Shown in pieces: positions 1 through 8,788 of a DNA stretch of 64,000 bases. This DNA is from JANOYY01 sp043720395. GTDB taxonomy: Bacteria > Actinomycetota > Acidimicrobiia > Acidimicrobiales > JANYDT01. Position numbers and translations under genes: made by a program. The notes beneath the pieces are model-generated. The model saw only the letters and a program-made list of their open reading frames with translations. It had not been told where the DNA came from and ran no database searches. How positions within the stretch are numbered: position 1 is the first letter of the stretch; each line of letters starts with the position of its first letter. The DNA is taken from the NCBI GenBank assembly GCA_043720395.1, contig JAYSSR010000102.1, positions 1-64,000 on the forward strand. The letters are read 5' to 3'.

Positions 1-39
1 GCATGTCCTGAGCCCCCAACCGCTGCGCGCAACCCCCAA
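1..39 (-). repeat. REP-like family A, copy 1 (cut by window edge)
   Basis: The first 39 bases match the right half of the element at 2995-3072, in opposite orientation (arms rich in CAACCCCCAA and TTGGGGG, separated by the motif CTCAGGACATGC or its complement). The copy is truncated by the window start. With the copy at 2995 it brackets the two genes at 110-2945 as inverted repeats. Confidence 0.75.
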
Positions 40-60
40 GCCTCGGTGCACCCCGGCGGT

Positions 61-80
61 GGCCGATGTTCCAAACGTCG
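61..80. repeat. REP-like family B, half copy
   Basis: The bases CCGATGTTCC...ACGTCG match the right arm of family B (full copies at 11774, 19586, 44917, 49836 and others) with one mismatch. No left arm is visible, so this looks like a decayed or partial element between copy 1 of family A and the end of the lipoprotein gene. Confidence 0.5.
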
Positions 81-109
81 CGCTGGATGCGCGGCGACCC
101 CCGACGAGG

Positions 110-1999
110 TCAGAAGTTGGAGAGGACGTTGATGAACACCTTCTCGATGGTCTTCGGGTCGCTCGCGTCGTAGGCGGTGGCCGTCGTCGCTTCCGCGATG
201 CGTTTGAGTGTGGCGAGGTCGGCGTCCTTGCCGTACGCGATCGGGAAGATCCGCACGATGGCCGTGGACGTCCGCTCGGCGGAGGTGCGGCCCGACTTGA
301 CTAGCGCAGCGAGTTGGGCAGCGTCGTCCGAGTCGTTGCCGTCGTCGTTCACCCCATCGGTCAGTAGGACGACGGCGTTGATCCGGGCGGGATCGAGCGA
401 CGCCCGGAGGTCGTCGAGACTGGCCTGAGCAACCAAGTACAACGGCGTGCCTTGCAAGGGAACGAGCTCATCGATCTTGCGGGCGATGAGCTCCCGGTTG
501 GCACCCATCTCGGCGATCGGGACGATGTCCAAGAAGTTCGCTCCCTGCCCGTCGATGTCGTTCGTGAAGATTCGCAGGCCGACCTGATCCTGCGGACCGA
601 ACTCGTCGAGCGCGTTCACGGCCGCTCGTTTCGCGAGGTCGAGCTTGGTCTCCGCACCGGAGGAGTTGCTGCCGTCCGCGGCCTCGCCCATCGAACCGGA
701 GACGTCGACCACAACGAGTACGCGCGCTTTCTTTCGCTGATCACTCCAAAGGTCGAGGACCTTCGTGAGCACTGGCGGTTCGGGCACTTCGAGTGCGGTC
801 TTCGGCTCGTTCGGGTCGACGCCGTTGGCCAGCGTGATCGGGTCGGCCACCGCAACGGACGGGTTGCCCGGACGGAACCCGAACTGCAGCACCTTGCGCT
901 GATTGTCAGACGTCAGCACGAACTTCTCGAACGCTTTCGCAGCGAGCTTTTCGTTTTCGTCGACCCACGGCGCGTCGAGCACGAACAGCGGATTGTCCGA
1001 CAGCAGCGTCCCATCCTTCGGGTACACCGAGACCAGCGGGACGCGTGGCGTCCTAGGAACTTCACCGGTGTCGAGGATGCCGTCGGGATTGCCGCTGTTG
1101 TAGTCCACGACCGACTTCTCCTCGATCGCGACCGCCGACACGTAGGTCAGCGACGTGCCGCGGGCGTCGGCGCGGAACCAGTTGTTGAGAAACGTCATAG
1201 TGATGTCGCCGTAATGGACGACGGAGCTCTCCACGTCGATCGCGTACTGTCGAACCTCGGCTTTGTTGAGATCCTCGACGGTGAGTCCGGCCGTCTTCCC
1301 GGTGGCTGCGTAGTACATCGCGACGGTCGCCGAGAGACCGCTGGTAGAGAAGTTCGGGTTGGTCTTGCCGAGCTTGAACGGTCCCCACTCGGGATGGCCC
1401 TTCGCGCCCCAACCGGCCGGGTCCTTCGACAGCGTGATGAGGTCACCGAAGCCAATCGGGGTCTTCGGATAGCCGAGCGCATCGGCCATTGGCTTGGGCA
1501 TCGCGATCACGAGCGGGGTGAGCATGAACGACGTGGCGTCGGCAGGAGCCATCGCCGCGCCGCCCTTCTCCGCCAGACGCTGGTTGACAATCGCGCCCCA
1601 CGACCGCGCCGACGGCGACCAGATCACCGGCTGCGGGCCCTCCTCGGCTTCCGGCCACCCGCCAACGAGGGCGGTTGCGGCCGCACCGGATGCCTTTCTC
1701 TGGATTCGGACGCTGACCCTGCGTTTCGCCCCACCAGCATCGGTGATGCTCGATGCGTCCCGATCGGCATTGAACGCCGCCGCAAGTTCCGTGAGCAGCG
1801 TCACCTTCTCGGAGGACACGGCGGCATCGACGATCACGTCCCCGGAGCGGAAGCCGAGCGTCGTTTCGGTCGGGTCGCCTGTTGCCTCGGTGGTCGACGA
1901 CGACGTGGCCGTCTTCACCGAACACGCGGCAAGCAGGAGGGCGGGTGCGAGCAGCAGGGAGACCGTTGCCCGGGGTCGGCTGGGAACGTGGATGGTCAT
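110..1999 (-). CDS. Secreted lipoprotein: solute-binding-like domain plus von Willebrand factor A domain
   Basis: The start at 1999 gives a lipoprotein signal peptide ending in the lipobox LLLAAC (Cys26) and is preceded by a GAGAGG ribosome site; an in-frame extension to 2110 would precede the signal peptide and is rejected. Residues about 50-400 look like an extracellular solute-binding fold. Residues about 425-629 form a VWA domain with an intact metal-ion-dependent adhesion site (DVSGS at 432, GTPLY, TDGVND). The product should be anchored outside the membrane and bind a protein partner or ligand through Mg2+. It lies 25 bp behind the gene at 2025-2945 and is probably co-transcribed. Actinobacteria commonly have substrate-binding/VWA fusions of unknown ligand; no transport genes are adjacent. 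Confidence 0.85.
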   Translation of the reverse strand: MTIHVPSRPRATVSLLLAPALLLAACSVKTATSSSTTEATGDPTETTLGFRSGDVIVDAAVSSEKVTLLTELAAAFNADRDASSITDAGGAKRRVSVRIQRKASGAAATALVGGWPEAEEGPQPVIWSPSARSWGAIVNQRLAEKGGAAMAPADATSFMLTPLVIAMPKPMADALGYPKTPIGFGDLITLSKDPAGWGAKGHPEWGPFKLGKTNPNFSTSGLSATVAMYYAATGKTAGLTVEDLNKAEVRQYAIDVESSVVHYGDITMTFLNNWFRADARGTSLTYVSAVAIEEKSVVDYNSGNPDGILDTGEVPRTPRVPLVSVYPKDGTLLSDNPLFVLDAPWVDENEKLAAKAFEKFVLTSDNQRKVLQFGFRPGNPSVAVADPITLANGVDPNEPKTALEVPEPPVLTKVLDLWSDQRKKARVLVVVDVSGSMGEAADGSNSSGAETKLDLAKRAAVNALDEFGPQDQVGLRIFTNDIDGQGANFLDIVPIAEMGANRELIARKIDELVPLQGTPLYLVAQASLDDLRASLDPARINAVVLLTDGVNDDGNDSDDAAQLAALVKSGRTSAERTSTAIVRIFPIAYGKDADLATLKRIAEATTATAYDASDPKTIEKVFINVLSNF

Positions 2000-2024
2000 G
2001 GGGCGACCTCTCGGAGGGTGGTCA

Positions 2025-2945
2025 TCAGCTGAGGACACTGACGAGTTCGTTGGCGATGCCGGCATTCGGGAACGAGCGTGGTGACACAGGGGCGTCCCAT
2101 CCGTTGGCACGCAGGGATCTGCGCACGGACGCAGTGATGGCTTTGGCGCGAGCTGCGCTTACCGATTTGGGAAGGATCAGCACGAGCGAGATCGGCGGAG
2201 CGGCCTTGGCGGGAGTGACCTCGACGCCCAGCGGTGCAGAGTTGCGGACTTCCACCTCGGGCAGCACGACCGCGTCGAGGAGCCGCACCGACGTGAGGCG
2301 CGTGAGCGGTTCGTTCCCGGTGGGCTTCGTGGCCCGCCTGAGCGCGCTCACGATCGCGTCGCTGTCGGGAATCTCTTCGAGGCTGAGCGGTGCGACATCC
2401 CCCGCAGGTACACCGGCGAGCGTGGCTATCGTCGCGATTGACAGCCCGCTTCCAAGCGACGTGATGCTCGGGAAACTGACCCGCTCCGCCTGGGCAAGGC
2501 AGGCGAGGTCCGCGTGGCAGGTGGCTGCCGGAGTGGTATCCCCGGGCCGCGTCACGACCACGATTTGAGTGCTGGCAACGTCGATCGGGTCACGAAAGGA
2601 GTCGTTCACCAATCGCACGCGCTCGTAGCCGAGTGCCGTGGTGACCCACCCATCGGCTGCTGCCTTGCTCTTCGTGCCGATCTGCTTCTCGGTGATCGAC
2701 GGCGGTTCGACGCTGAATCCGACGTCGGTGATGTCGCCGATCGCGGGGCACGCGGGGTCGGCCTCGGGGATGCAGGCGATCAGGAGGCGGGGTTCGTCGA
2801 GTCTGGCTGTGCTGTCACCGCTCACGACGACGGTCGTACTCGTCTTCGGGGAATCGTTGGAGAACCGCCCCGTCCGGGCGGTCCACACAGCGAATCCGCC
2901 GGAGATCATGAGGAGCGCCGCGAGGGCGGCAAGCACTCGTCGCAC
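2025..2945 (-). CDS. Membrane-anchored extracytoplasmic protein of unknown function
   Basis: This 306-residue protein has one N-terminal hydrophobic segment (about residues 4-22) after MRR, then an extracytoplasmic region of about 280 residues. That region has paired cysteines near 'LIACIPEADPACP' and 'TCHADLACL', which could form disulfides. I recognise no catalytic motif. Segments such as 'QIVVVTRPGD' and 'LTSVRLLDAVVLPEVEV' resemble alpha/beta periplasmic-binding topology, so it may be a solute-binding relative, but this is inference. It sits upstream of the VWA lipoprotein with a 25-bp gap, suggesting the two act together at the cell surface. Confidence 0.75.
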   Translation of the reverse strand: MRRVLAALAALLMISGGFAVWTARTGRFSNDSPKTSTTVVVSGDSTARLDEPRLLIACIPEADPACPAIGDITDVGFSVEPPSITEKQIGTKSKAAADGWVTTALGYERVRLVNDSFRDPIDVASTQIVVVTRPGDTTPAATCHADLACLAQAERVSFPSITSLGSGLSIATIATLAGVPAGDVAPLSLEEIPDSDAIVSALRRATKPTGNEPLTRLTSVRLLDAVVLPEVEVRNSAPLGVEVTPAKAAPPISLVLILPKSVSAARAKAITASVRRSLRANGWDAPVSPRSFPNAGIANELVSVLS

Positions 2946-2994
2946 GAGTCGAGCCTACCGACAACACAACTGCGCACGGGGAGCTAAGGCGCGC

Positions 2995-3072
2995 GGTTGG
3001 GGGTTGCGCGCAGCGGTTGGGGGCTCAGGACATGCTGCGCGCAACCCCCAATGTTGCGCGCAACCCCCAACC
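2995..3072. repeat. REP-like family A, copy 2 (nested palindrome)
   Basis: Two GGTTGGGGG-type arms are followed by two CAACCCCCAA-type arms, so the element folds as an outer stem around an inner stem with CTCAGGACATGC near the centre. It lies in the 190-bp gap between the AAA ATPase gene and the membrane protein gene. A third copy, in the same orientation, is at 22524-22599. Confidence 0.85.
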
Positions 3073-3135
3073 GTCCTTGGCCGGTTGCCGCAGATGTGGA
3101 ATTGGCGACCGAGGAGTGGGGTGCGGCCCTCGCGC

Positions 3136-4911
3136 TTACGGTGCAGGGTCGGGGCGGAGAGGAGCCTTGGGTGCCTTGCGGGGCTTGGACGTTTCGCCGG
3201 TGATGTCGGCGGCCTCGATGGTCAGCAGTTGGTGGTCGGTGGGTGCCGCAGAACCGGGTGGACGCCGCATGAGACGTGTGGCCTGGCGGCTCATGGCCGT
3301 CTCGAACAGGTTCCGGGCGACGCGTCCGTTGCCGAAACCCTTGCCGCGGTCGTGCGCGGCGAAGAACTTCTTGACCGCCTTCAAGGCGGCTGGTGTTGGT
3401 TCGTAGCGGTTCTTGTCGCAGAGCGTCTTGAAGATTCGCACGAGTTCGTCGTCGGAATAGTCGGCGAACACGATCGTTTTTGGGAATCGTGAGCGGAGGC
3501 CAGGGTTCGAGTCGATGAACGTGGCCATCTCGTCGGGATAGCCCGCGGCGACCACCACGAGACGCTCCCGGCGGTCCTCGATGAGCTTCACGATCGTGTC
3601 GATCGCTTCCTGCCCGAAGTCCCGTTCCCCGCCACGAGCGAGCGAATACGCCTCGTCGATCAGCAGGACGCCCTGGTCTGCCTGGTCGAACACTGCGGTC
3701 ACCTTCATTGCCGTCTGGCCGACGAACCCGGCGACGAGCCCGGCCCGGTCGGTCTCGACGAGTTGCCCGCGATCCACGACGCCCAGCGTCCGATAGATCT
3801 TCGCAAGCAACCGCGCCACGGTGGTCTTGCCCGTGCCCGGATTGCCTGCGAAGACGAGGTGCAGGCTGGACTCTGGGGTGGGTAGGTTGCGTTCGCGGCG
3901 AAGTTTGTGGACCTGGAGAAGGTCCGTCACGAGTCGTACCTCGGTCTTCACCGCGTCGAGTCCGACGAGCCCGTCGAGTTCCGCCATCAGCTTGTCGAGC
4001 GGTTCAGGTGGCTCCTGAACCGGTGCCGGGGGTGCGCCTGCCGCGGGCATCGCTCCAGTCGTAACGTCCTCAACGGGTGTGTGCCCGTCCGAGGCCGGTC
4101 CCGCCCGAACGTTCGAAGGCGCATTTGCCGGTCGTGAACCAACGGTCGGTGGTGCCTCAATCGCAGACGGTGGGCGAGGGCTGACCACTCGCGGAATCTG
4201 GCGGGCGTCGAGCGTGCCGACGAGCGTCGAACGGAACCGGTCCACTGCTCGAAGCTCTGTTTCCGAGGGCGCCATATCGACCGCGACGACATGCTGGGCA
4301 AGGTTCATCGCCTGGTGGTAGTAGCCCCAGGAGTGGTTCGTGCCACCACGGACGTCGGCCGCGACGAGCAAATCGAACAGCGTTGAAGGAGCTTCCATCC
4401 ACGAACGCTTGCCGACCAGCAGGCCGGACTTGCGGACATCGTCGGGCGTTGCCGTCGCAAGTTGTGTGGCGAACTTCGGACCGAACGTCGTGAGCAGCGC
4501 CCAGATCTCGTCGTCGGTGTGAACCTCGTCGGCGTCGACAACCGCGCAGGCGAGATTGAACGCTTCGAGCGTGACATCGTCGATCGCGGTGCTTGCCGGG
4601 GAGCGTCCGGTCCGGGCGGTGAGACTGGCGAGGGCCGCGGCCACCGGCTGTACAAATGCTTCGACCGGTGCCCCGAGGGAACGGTCGCCCTTCGTCAGGC
4701 CGAATGCGGGTCGCGTCCGGTCGAAGAATCCCACCGCGCCATCGTCGCACGCCACGCAAGCGCTCGGTGGCGCGCCTCCAAGATAAGGGTTGGCTGCCAC
4801 TGCGAGCCGAGGATTCGACAACCACGTGTCGCCGTGTGCAACACTGACCACTGTGAACAGCGTCACAACCGAGCCGAGCTGCGGAACCCGCACAACTTCG
4901 CCGATGCTCAA
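3136..4911 (-). CDS. CbbX/SpoVK-type AAA+ ATPase with N-terminal extension
   Basis: The 591-residue protein carries one C-terminal AAA+ module: Walker A GNPGTGKT (about residue 354), Walker B VLLIDEAYSLA, a pore-loop region around GLVAGFVGQTA, and an arginine-finger-like GLRSRFPKTIVF. This is the CbbX/SpoVK/EccA type, in which hexamers remodel partner proteins. Residues 1-230 are an unrelated alpha-helical region with CVAC near residue 52, followed by a Pro/Ala-rich linker (about 245-310). The C-terminus is basic and proline-rich. It has its own promoter region, divergent from the transporter operon, and faces the two secreted proteins downstream, though a 190-bp repeat region separates them. 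The substrate is unknown. Confidence 0.85.
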   Translation of the reverse strand: MSIGEVVRVPQLGSVVTLFTVVSVAHGDTWLSNPRLAVAANPYLGGAPPSACVACDDGAVGFFDRTRPAFGLTKGDRSLGAPVEAFVQPVAAALASLTARTGRSPASTAIDDVTLEAFNLACAVVDADEVHTDDEIWALLTTFGPKFATQLATATPDDVRKSGLLVGKRSWMEAPSTLFDLLVAADVRGGTNHSWGYYHQAMNLAQHVVAVDMAPSETELRAVDRFRSTLVGTLDARQIPRVVSPRPPSAIEAPPTVGSRPANAPSNVRAGPASDGHTPVEDVTTGAMPAAGAPPAPVQEPPEPLDKLMAELDGLVGLDAVKTEVRLVTDLLQVHKLRRERNLPTPESSLHLVFAGNPGTGKTTVARLLAKIYRTLGVVDRGQLVETDRAGLVAGFVGQTAMKVTAVFDQADQGVLLIDEAYSLARGGERDFGQEAIDTIVKLIEDRRERLVVVAAGYPDEMATFIDSNPGLRSRFPKTIVFADYSDDELVRIFKTLCDKNRYEPTPAALKAVKKFFAAHDRGKGFGNGRVARNLFETAMSRQATRLMRRPPGSAAPTDHQLLTIEAADITGETSKPRKAPKAPLRPDPAP

Positions 4912-5000
4912 CCCGATGGTGTCGTCCTCAGGGCATCGTCGGGCAGGAAGCGACAGCCCAATGAGTCGCGTTCAGCGCGGAGAAGGCTGAGGACAACGGT

Positions 5001-5819
5001 ATGCAAACGACCGATGAAGGGGCGCGCCCAGGCTCGCCGATCCTTACCGTGTCCGATGTCGAGGTCGCCTACGGCGCGATTCAGGCGATCCGGGGAGTGT
5101 CCATCGACGTTCAGGCTGGATCGATCGTCGCCATTCTCGGGGCGAACGGGGCAGGGAAGACGTCGCTTCTCCGAGCGGTATCCGGCCTCCTGCTGTACCA
5201 CAATGGACGGGTTCCGAACGGGAGCATCACCTTTCAAGGCGCGGACATAACGACGGCAGATGCGTCTGACCGGGTGAAGTCCGGAATGGCGCAGGTGATG
5301 GAAGGTCGGAGGATCTTCGCGCAGCTGACCGTCGATGAGAATCTTCAGACGGGGGCCTACAGCCGTCGTGACAAGGCCGGTGTCCGAACCTCCTACGACG
5401 AGGTGATGGCAATGTTCCCGCGCCTCGCCGAACGCCGGAAGCAGGTCGCGGGCTACATGTCCGGCGGTGAGCAGCAGATGCTCGCGATCGGCCGAGCGCT
5501 CATGGCGAAACCGAAGCTGCTCCTGCTCGATGAGCCGTCGCTGGGTCTCGCTCCGCTGATCGTGCAACAGATTTTTGAGATCATCTCGGACATCAACAAG
5601 CGCGGCACGAGCGTCCTGATCGTTGAGCAGAACGCAGCGATGGCACTGCGCATCGCAGATTATGCGTACGTGTTCGAGTCCGGCCGTGTCGCGCTTTCGG
5701 GTAACGGCAAAACGATGCTCGACGATCCGAACATCCAGTCCCTGTATCTCGGCGGCGAGGCTCACGAAGTTTCGTTCCAGGACCTGAAGAGTTACCGCAG
5801 AAAGGGCCAGAACGCATGA
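5001..5819 (+). CDS. livF: Branched-chain amino-acid-type ABC transporter ATPase LivF
   Basis: This is one of the two ATPases of a HAAT-family importer, on the inner face of the membrane. It has Walker A GANGAGKT (about residue 48), signature SGGEQQ, Walker B LLLLDEPS, and the LivF-typical 'VLIVEQN' H-loop region. At 272 residues it is slightly long because of a 15-residue N-terminal extension. It heads the operon livF-livG-ligase-like-livH-livM-binding protein, and its stop overlaps the livG start by 4 bp (ATGA). The substrate could be branched-chain amino acids, amides or urea; the sequence does not decide. Confidence 0.93.
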   Translation: MQTTDEGARPGSPILTVSDVEVAYGAIQAIRGVSIDVQAGSIVAILGANGAGKTSLLRAVSGLLLYHNGRVPNGSITFQGADITTADASDRVKSGMAQVMEGRRIFAQLTVDENLQTGAYSRRDKAGVRTSYDEVMAMFPRLAERRKQVAGYMSGGEQQMLAIGRALMAKPKLLLLDEPSLGLAPLIVQQIFEIISDINKRGTSVLIVEQNAAMALRIADYAYVFESGRVALSGNGKTMLDDPNIQSLYLGGEAHEVSFQDLKSYRRKGQNA

Positions 5820-6598
5820 GTGATCCGTCCGGGGATCCGATCTTAAAAGTTGATGGGATCACGCTTCGATTCGGTGGGGTGACAGCCATCAACGACGTGA
5901 GCTTCGAGGTTCGTCAGCGGGAGCTGTTCGCCATCATCGGCCCGAACGGTGCCGGTAAGACATCGATTTTCAACTGTTTGAATGCCGTCTATTTCCCCCA
6001 GGAGGGTTCAATCAAGTTGGACGGGGTTGAGCTTGCCGGTACGAACCCCCCGTTCACCGTGCGGCAGGGCCTGGCGCGAACGTTTCAGAATATCGGTCTG
6101 TTCGCGAACCTCGACGTCGTAGCAAATCTCATGCTCGGACGCCATCACCTGATGCGTGGCGGATTCATGGCTGGGATGATGTTCAAAGGACTGACGAAAC
6201 GCCAGGAGATACTTCACCGTCGCCGGGTCGAAGAAGTAATGGAACTGCTGAACTTGGATCAGTTCCGTGGTCAGCCGGTCTCGCTTCTTCCTTACGGGGT
6301 CCAGAAGCGTATGGAACTCGCTCGGGCGCTCTGCATGGACCCGAAGTTGCTCCTTCTCGATGAACCGGTCGCCGGAATGAATGCCACGGAGACCGCTGAA
6401 ATGGCCCGCTATATCCTCGAAATAAAGCGCGAACTTCCGGTGGCGATGATCCTCGTCGAGCACGATATGCCGATAGTCATGGGCGTGGCGGAACGAATCA
6501 TGGTCCTCGATTTCGGTCAGCAGATCGCTGAAGGTTTGCCGGAAGAGATTCGGAACAATCCTCGTGTCATCGAGGCGTACCTTGGAGTTGCAAGTTGA
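5816..6598 (+). CDS. livG: Branched-chain amino-acid-type ABC transporter ATPase LivG
   Basis: Second ATPase of the same importer: Walker A GPNGAGKT (about residue 42), a Q-loop in 'LARTFQNIGLF', Walker B LLLLDEPVAGMN and the switch histidine in 'ILVEHDMPIV'. The ABC signature reads LLPYGVQKR instead of LSGGQ, a variant common in LivG proteins. Length is normal (260 residues). The start overlaps the livF stop (ATGA) and the stop overlaps the next TTG start, so translation of the whole run appears coupled. Confidence 0.93.
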   Translation: MSDPSGDPILKVDGITLRFGGVTAINDVSFEVRQRELFAIIGPNGAGKTSIFNCLNAVYFPQEGSIKLDGVELAGTNPPFTVRQGLARTFQNIGLFANLDVVANLMLGRHHLMRGGFMAGMMFKGLTKRQEILHRRRVEEVMELLNLDQFRGQPVSLLPYGVQKRMELARALCMDPKLLLLDEPVAGMNATETAEMARYILEIKRELPVAMILVEHDMPIVMGVAERIMVLDFGQQIAEGLPEEIRNNPRVIEAYLGVAS

Positions 6599-7833
6599 GT
6601 CTCGCCGCAACACTTGTGGAGCGCGCATCCGCCGCGCCGAGCGCGCCTGCCGCGCGCACGCATCGTCACGGCATCTGGAACGTCACGACCTGGGCAGCTC
6701 TCCGTCAGGAGGCGTCGGAAGTCGGGATGGCGCTGCGCTCACGCGGTGTCGAGGCCGGTTCGGTGGTCGCGATCATTGCCAAGAACCAAGTCCCGTTCGT
6801 GGCCGCCGAAGTCGGTGCCCAGGGGATCGGCGCTCGGACGCTGCTGATCGATCCTGGGCTCGGCGACGAGGAAGTCGCGGCGCTGTTGTTACAGCATGGG
6901 GCGATCGCCGTGGTGGTCGGCGACGAGGAACAACACGACAAGGTCATCGAGCACATCGCATCGCTCCCACTCGTCAAGACGGTGGCGGTGGTTGAGACGC
7001 GTGGGCTGCGCCACCTCGACGACGCCGAAGCGCGCTCCGACGCATTGGTGGTCTCGTACCAACAGCTACTTGGCCTCGGGCGTCCGACCTCGACGGAGTG
7101 GGTAGGGCTGGTCTCAGCTCAAGAATCGACAGGCGCGGCAGCAATCTTCGGGTCGTCGGTGGTCGGCCACGCGGCACTGGTCGCGTCGGGCGAGACCATC
7201 CGGGCAACGTGTTCGCTTTCGGCCTCCGATTCGACGCTTCCCCTCGTCAGTTTCGCCAATCCGTCGTCGCACAGCGTTCTGTGTGCGGCAATTGTTTCCG
7301 GATTTCCGATGCAATTCGGCTGGTCCGAGCAACGAGTGCTCGGTGACCTTCGCTCCGTCCGACCGACGATTCTCCACGCGTCTGGATCTGTGCTCAATGC
7401 GATGAAGGCAGACGCGGATCGTCGTGCTCAACTCACCAAAGGGTTGAAACGGGCCTCGTACGAGGCCGGTATCCGACGTGGTGCCAACACGACGCGTGCT
7501 CGCACGTCGGACCGACCGGTGATGCTGATGTTCGGTGCTCTCCTTGCGGCGGGGCTCCTCATCTACAGCGCGTTGGTCGCCGATCAGAACCCATTCCTTC
7601 GGGTCATCGTGCCGATCTTGGTGGCGCTGGGCCTGATCGTCGGTGCGGCGCGATTGGGTTTTCTCACGGCTCGGCCCGTTCGCAACCGTTACGGCGTCGG
7701 ACGGGTTCGCCAACTGCTCCACACCGATGCGGCCGCGTCGAGCGAGACCTTGACATGGCTGAAGGCACTCGGTGTGCCGGTGGTCGCAGCCGAAACGGAT
7801 TCGTATGGGTTCTTGACCGGGAGTGGCCAGTGA
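6595..7833 (+). CDS. Degenerate AMP-dependent synthetase (ANL) homologue with two membrane helices
   Basis: The N-terminal 250 residues resemble the N-domain of acyl-CoA synthetases ('RTHRHGIWNVTTWAALRQEA', 'ALRSRGVEAGSVVAIIAKN'). The Ser/Thr/Gly-rich AMP-binding P-loop is replaced by a sequence around 'GLVSAQESTGAAAIFGSS', and the A8 and A10 (catalytic Lys) motifs and whole C-terminal domain are absent. Residues about 305-325 and 332-356 are two hydrophobic helices, inserted after a region similar to the mid-part of long-chain ligases. It starts with TTG overlapping the livG stop and overlaps the livH start, so it is a true operon member. A catalytic ligase is unlikely; a membrane-associated regulatory or scaffold role is inference. 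Confidence 0.75.
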   Translation: MSLAATLVERASAAPSAPAARTHRHGIWNVTTWAALRQEASEVGMALRSRGVEAGSVVAIIAKNQVPFVAAEVGAQGIGARTLLIDPGLGDEEVAALLLQHGAIAVVVGDEEQHDKVIEHIASLPLVKTVAVVETRGLRHLDDAEARSDALVVSYQQLLGLGRPTSTEWVGLVSAQESTGAAAIFGSSVVGHAALVASGETIRATCSLSASDSTLPLVSFANPSSHSVLCAAIVSGFPMQFGWSEQRVLGDLRSVRPTILHASGSVLNAMKADADRRAQLTKGLKRASYEAGIRRGANTTRARTSDRPVMLMFGALLAAGLLIYSALVADQNPFLRVIVPILVALGLIVGAARLGFLTARPVRNRYGVGRVRQLLHTDAAASSETLTWLKALGVPVVAAETDSYGFLTGSGQ

Positions 7834-8780
7834 CTGATTTCTTCAACTTCCTTGTTCAGGGCATTTCTCGGGGCTCGGTGTACGCGCTTGTTGCACTCGG
7901 CTACGTAATCATCTTCAAGGCAACGCACATCCTGAACTTCGGCCAGGGCGCGCTCATGGTCTGGGGTGCATACTTCGCCTACACCTTCAATGGCGGGGTT
8001 CCTGGACAGTTCATCACCTTCAAGCCGTGGACACTTACCCACTTTCCCTGGGTGGTGTCACTGCTGATTGCCATGTTGGTTTCGGCAGCGATTGGCGTTG
8101 GTATCGAACGTTTCATTCTCCGGCGTTTCCGCGGTAGGCCGGCGTTCACGATCATCATGGCCACGTTTGGCATCGCGATTATCACGCAATACCTGGTCGA
8201 CGCGATCTGGGGCGGGGATTCGATGTCGTACACCGAACCGATTGGCCTGAAGAGCTTCACTATTGCTGGCGTCCCGATAACCCTTGCCGACCTCGTGACA
8301 CTTGCCGTATCCGGTTCGGTGACATTCGGCTTCATTATGTTCTTCAATCATTCGAGGCTCGGGACGGGAATGCGGGCAACCGCCCTCGACCAGGAAGCTG
8401 CCCTTGCCCAGGGCATTTCCACCAAGCAGATCTTCGCGTTGGCCTGGGGAATCTCAGCAGCGCTTGCGTGTCTCGCTGCAGTGCTCATCAGTTCGGGCAA
8501 CGGGCGCTCCATAAGCCAGCCCGAACTCGCGCTCGCCGCCTTCGCCGCCTTCCCAGCGATCATTCTGGGCGGCGTTGATTCGATCAGCGGCGCGATTGCA
8601 GGCGGACTCATCATCGGCGTAGCTGAGTTGCTGATGCTCGGCTATCAGGCGAAGTTCTCGGGTTGGCTCGGTGTTGATCTCGGTACGTTCCACCAAGTGC
8701 TGCCGTACGTAATCATGCTGGTGATCCTGCTGGTGAGACCGTACGGGTTGTTCGGCGACAAAGACGTCCGAAGGGTTTAG
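7830..8780 (+). CDS. livH: Branched-chain amino-acid-type ABC transporter permease LivH
   Basis: This membrane permease has about eight hydrophobic segments and the family signatures 'GYVIIFKATHILNFGQGALMVWG' (first half) and 'LACLAAVLI...PAIILGGVDSISGAIAGGLIIG'. I place the start at GTG 7830, which overlaps the TGA of the preceding gene (GTGA) and gives the normal N-terminus MTDFFNFL. The open frame extends upstream to 7755, but that would run inside the preceding gene. Partners: LivM and the two ATPases. Confidence 0.92.
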   Translation: MTDFFNFLVQGISRGSVYALVALGYVIIFKATHILNFGQGALMVWGAYFAYTFNGGVPGQFITFKPWTLTHFPWVVSLLIAMLVSAAIGVGIERFILRRFRGRPAFTIIMATFGIAIITQYLVDAIWGGDSMSYTEPIGLKSFTIAGVPITLADLVTLAVSGSVTFGFIMFFNHSRLGTGMRATALDQEAALAQGISTKQIFALAWGISAALACLAAVLISSGNGRSISQPELALAAFAAFPAIILGGVDSISGAIAGGLIIGVAELLMLGYQAKFSGWLGVDLGTFHQVLPYVIMLVILLVRPYGLFGDKDVRRV

Positions 8781-8788
8781 GGAAAACA

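Noticed and set aside
452..2032. 526-codon plus-strand frame opposite the VWA lipoprotein
   Set aside because: Antisense shadow; the minus strand has signal peptide, lipobox and MIDAS.
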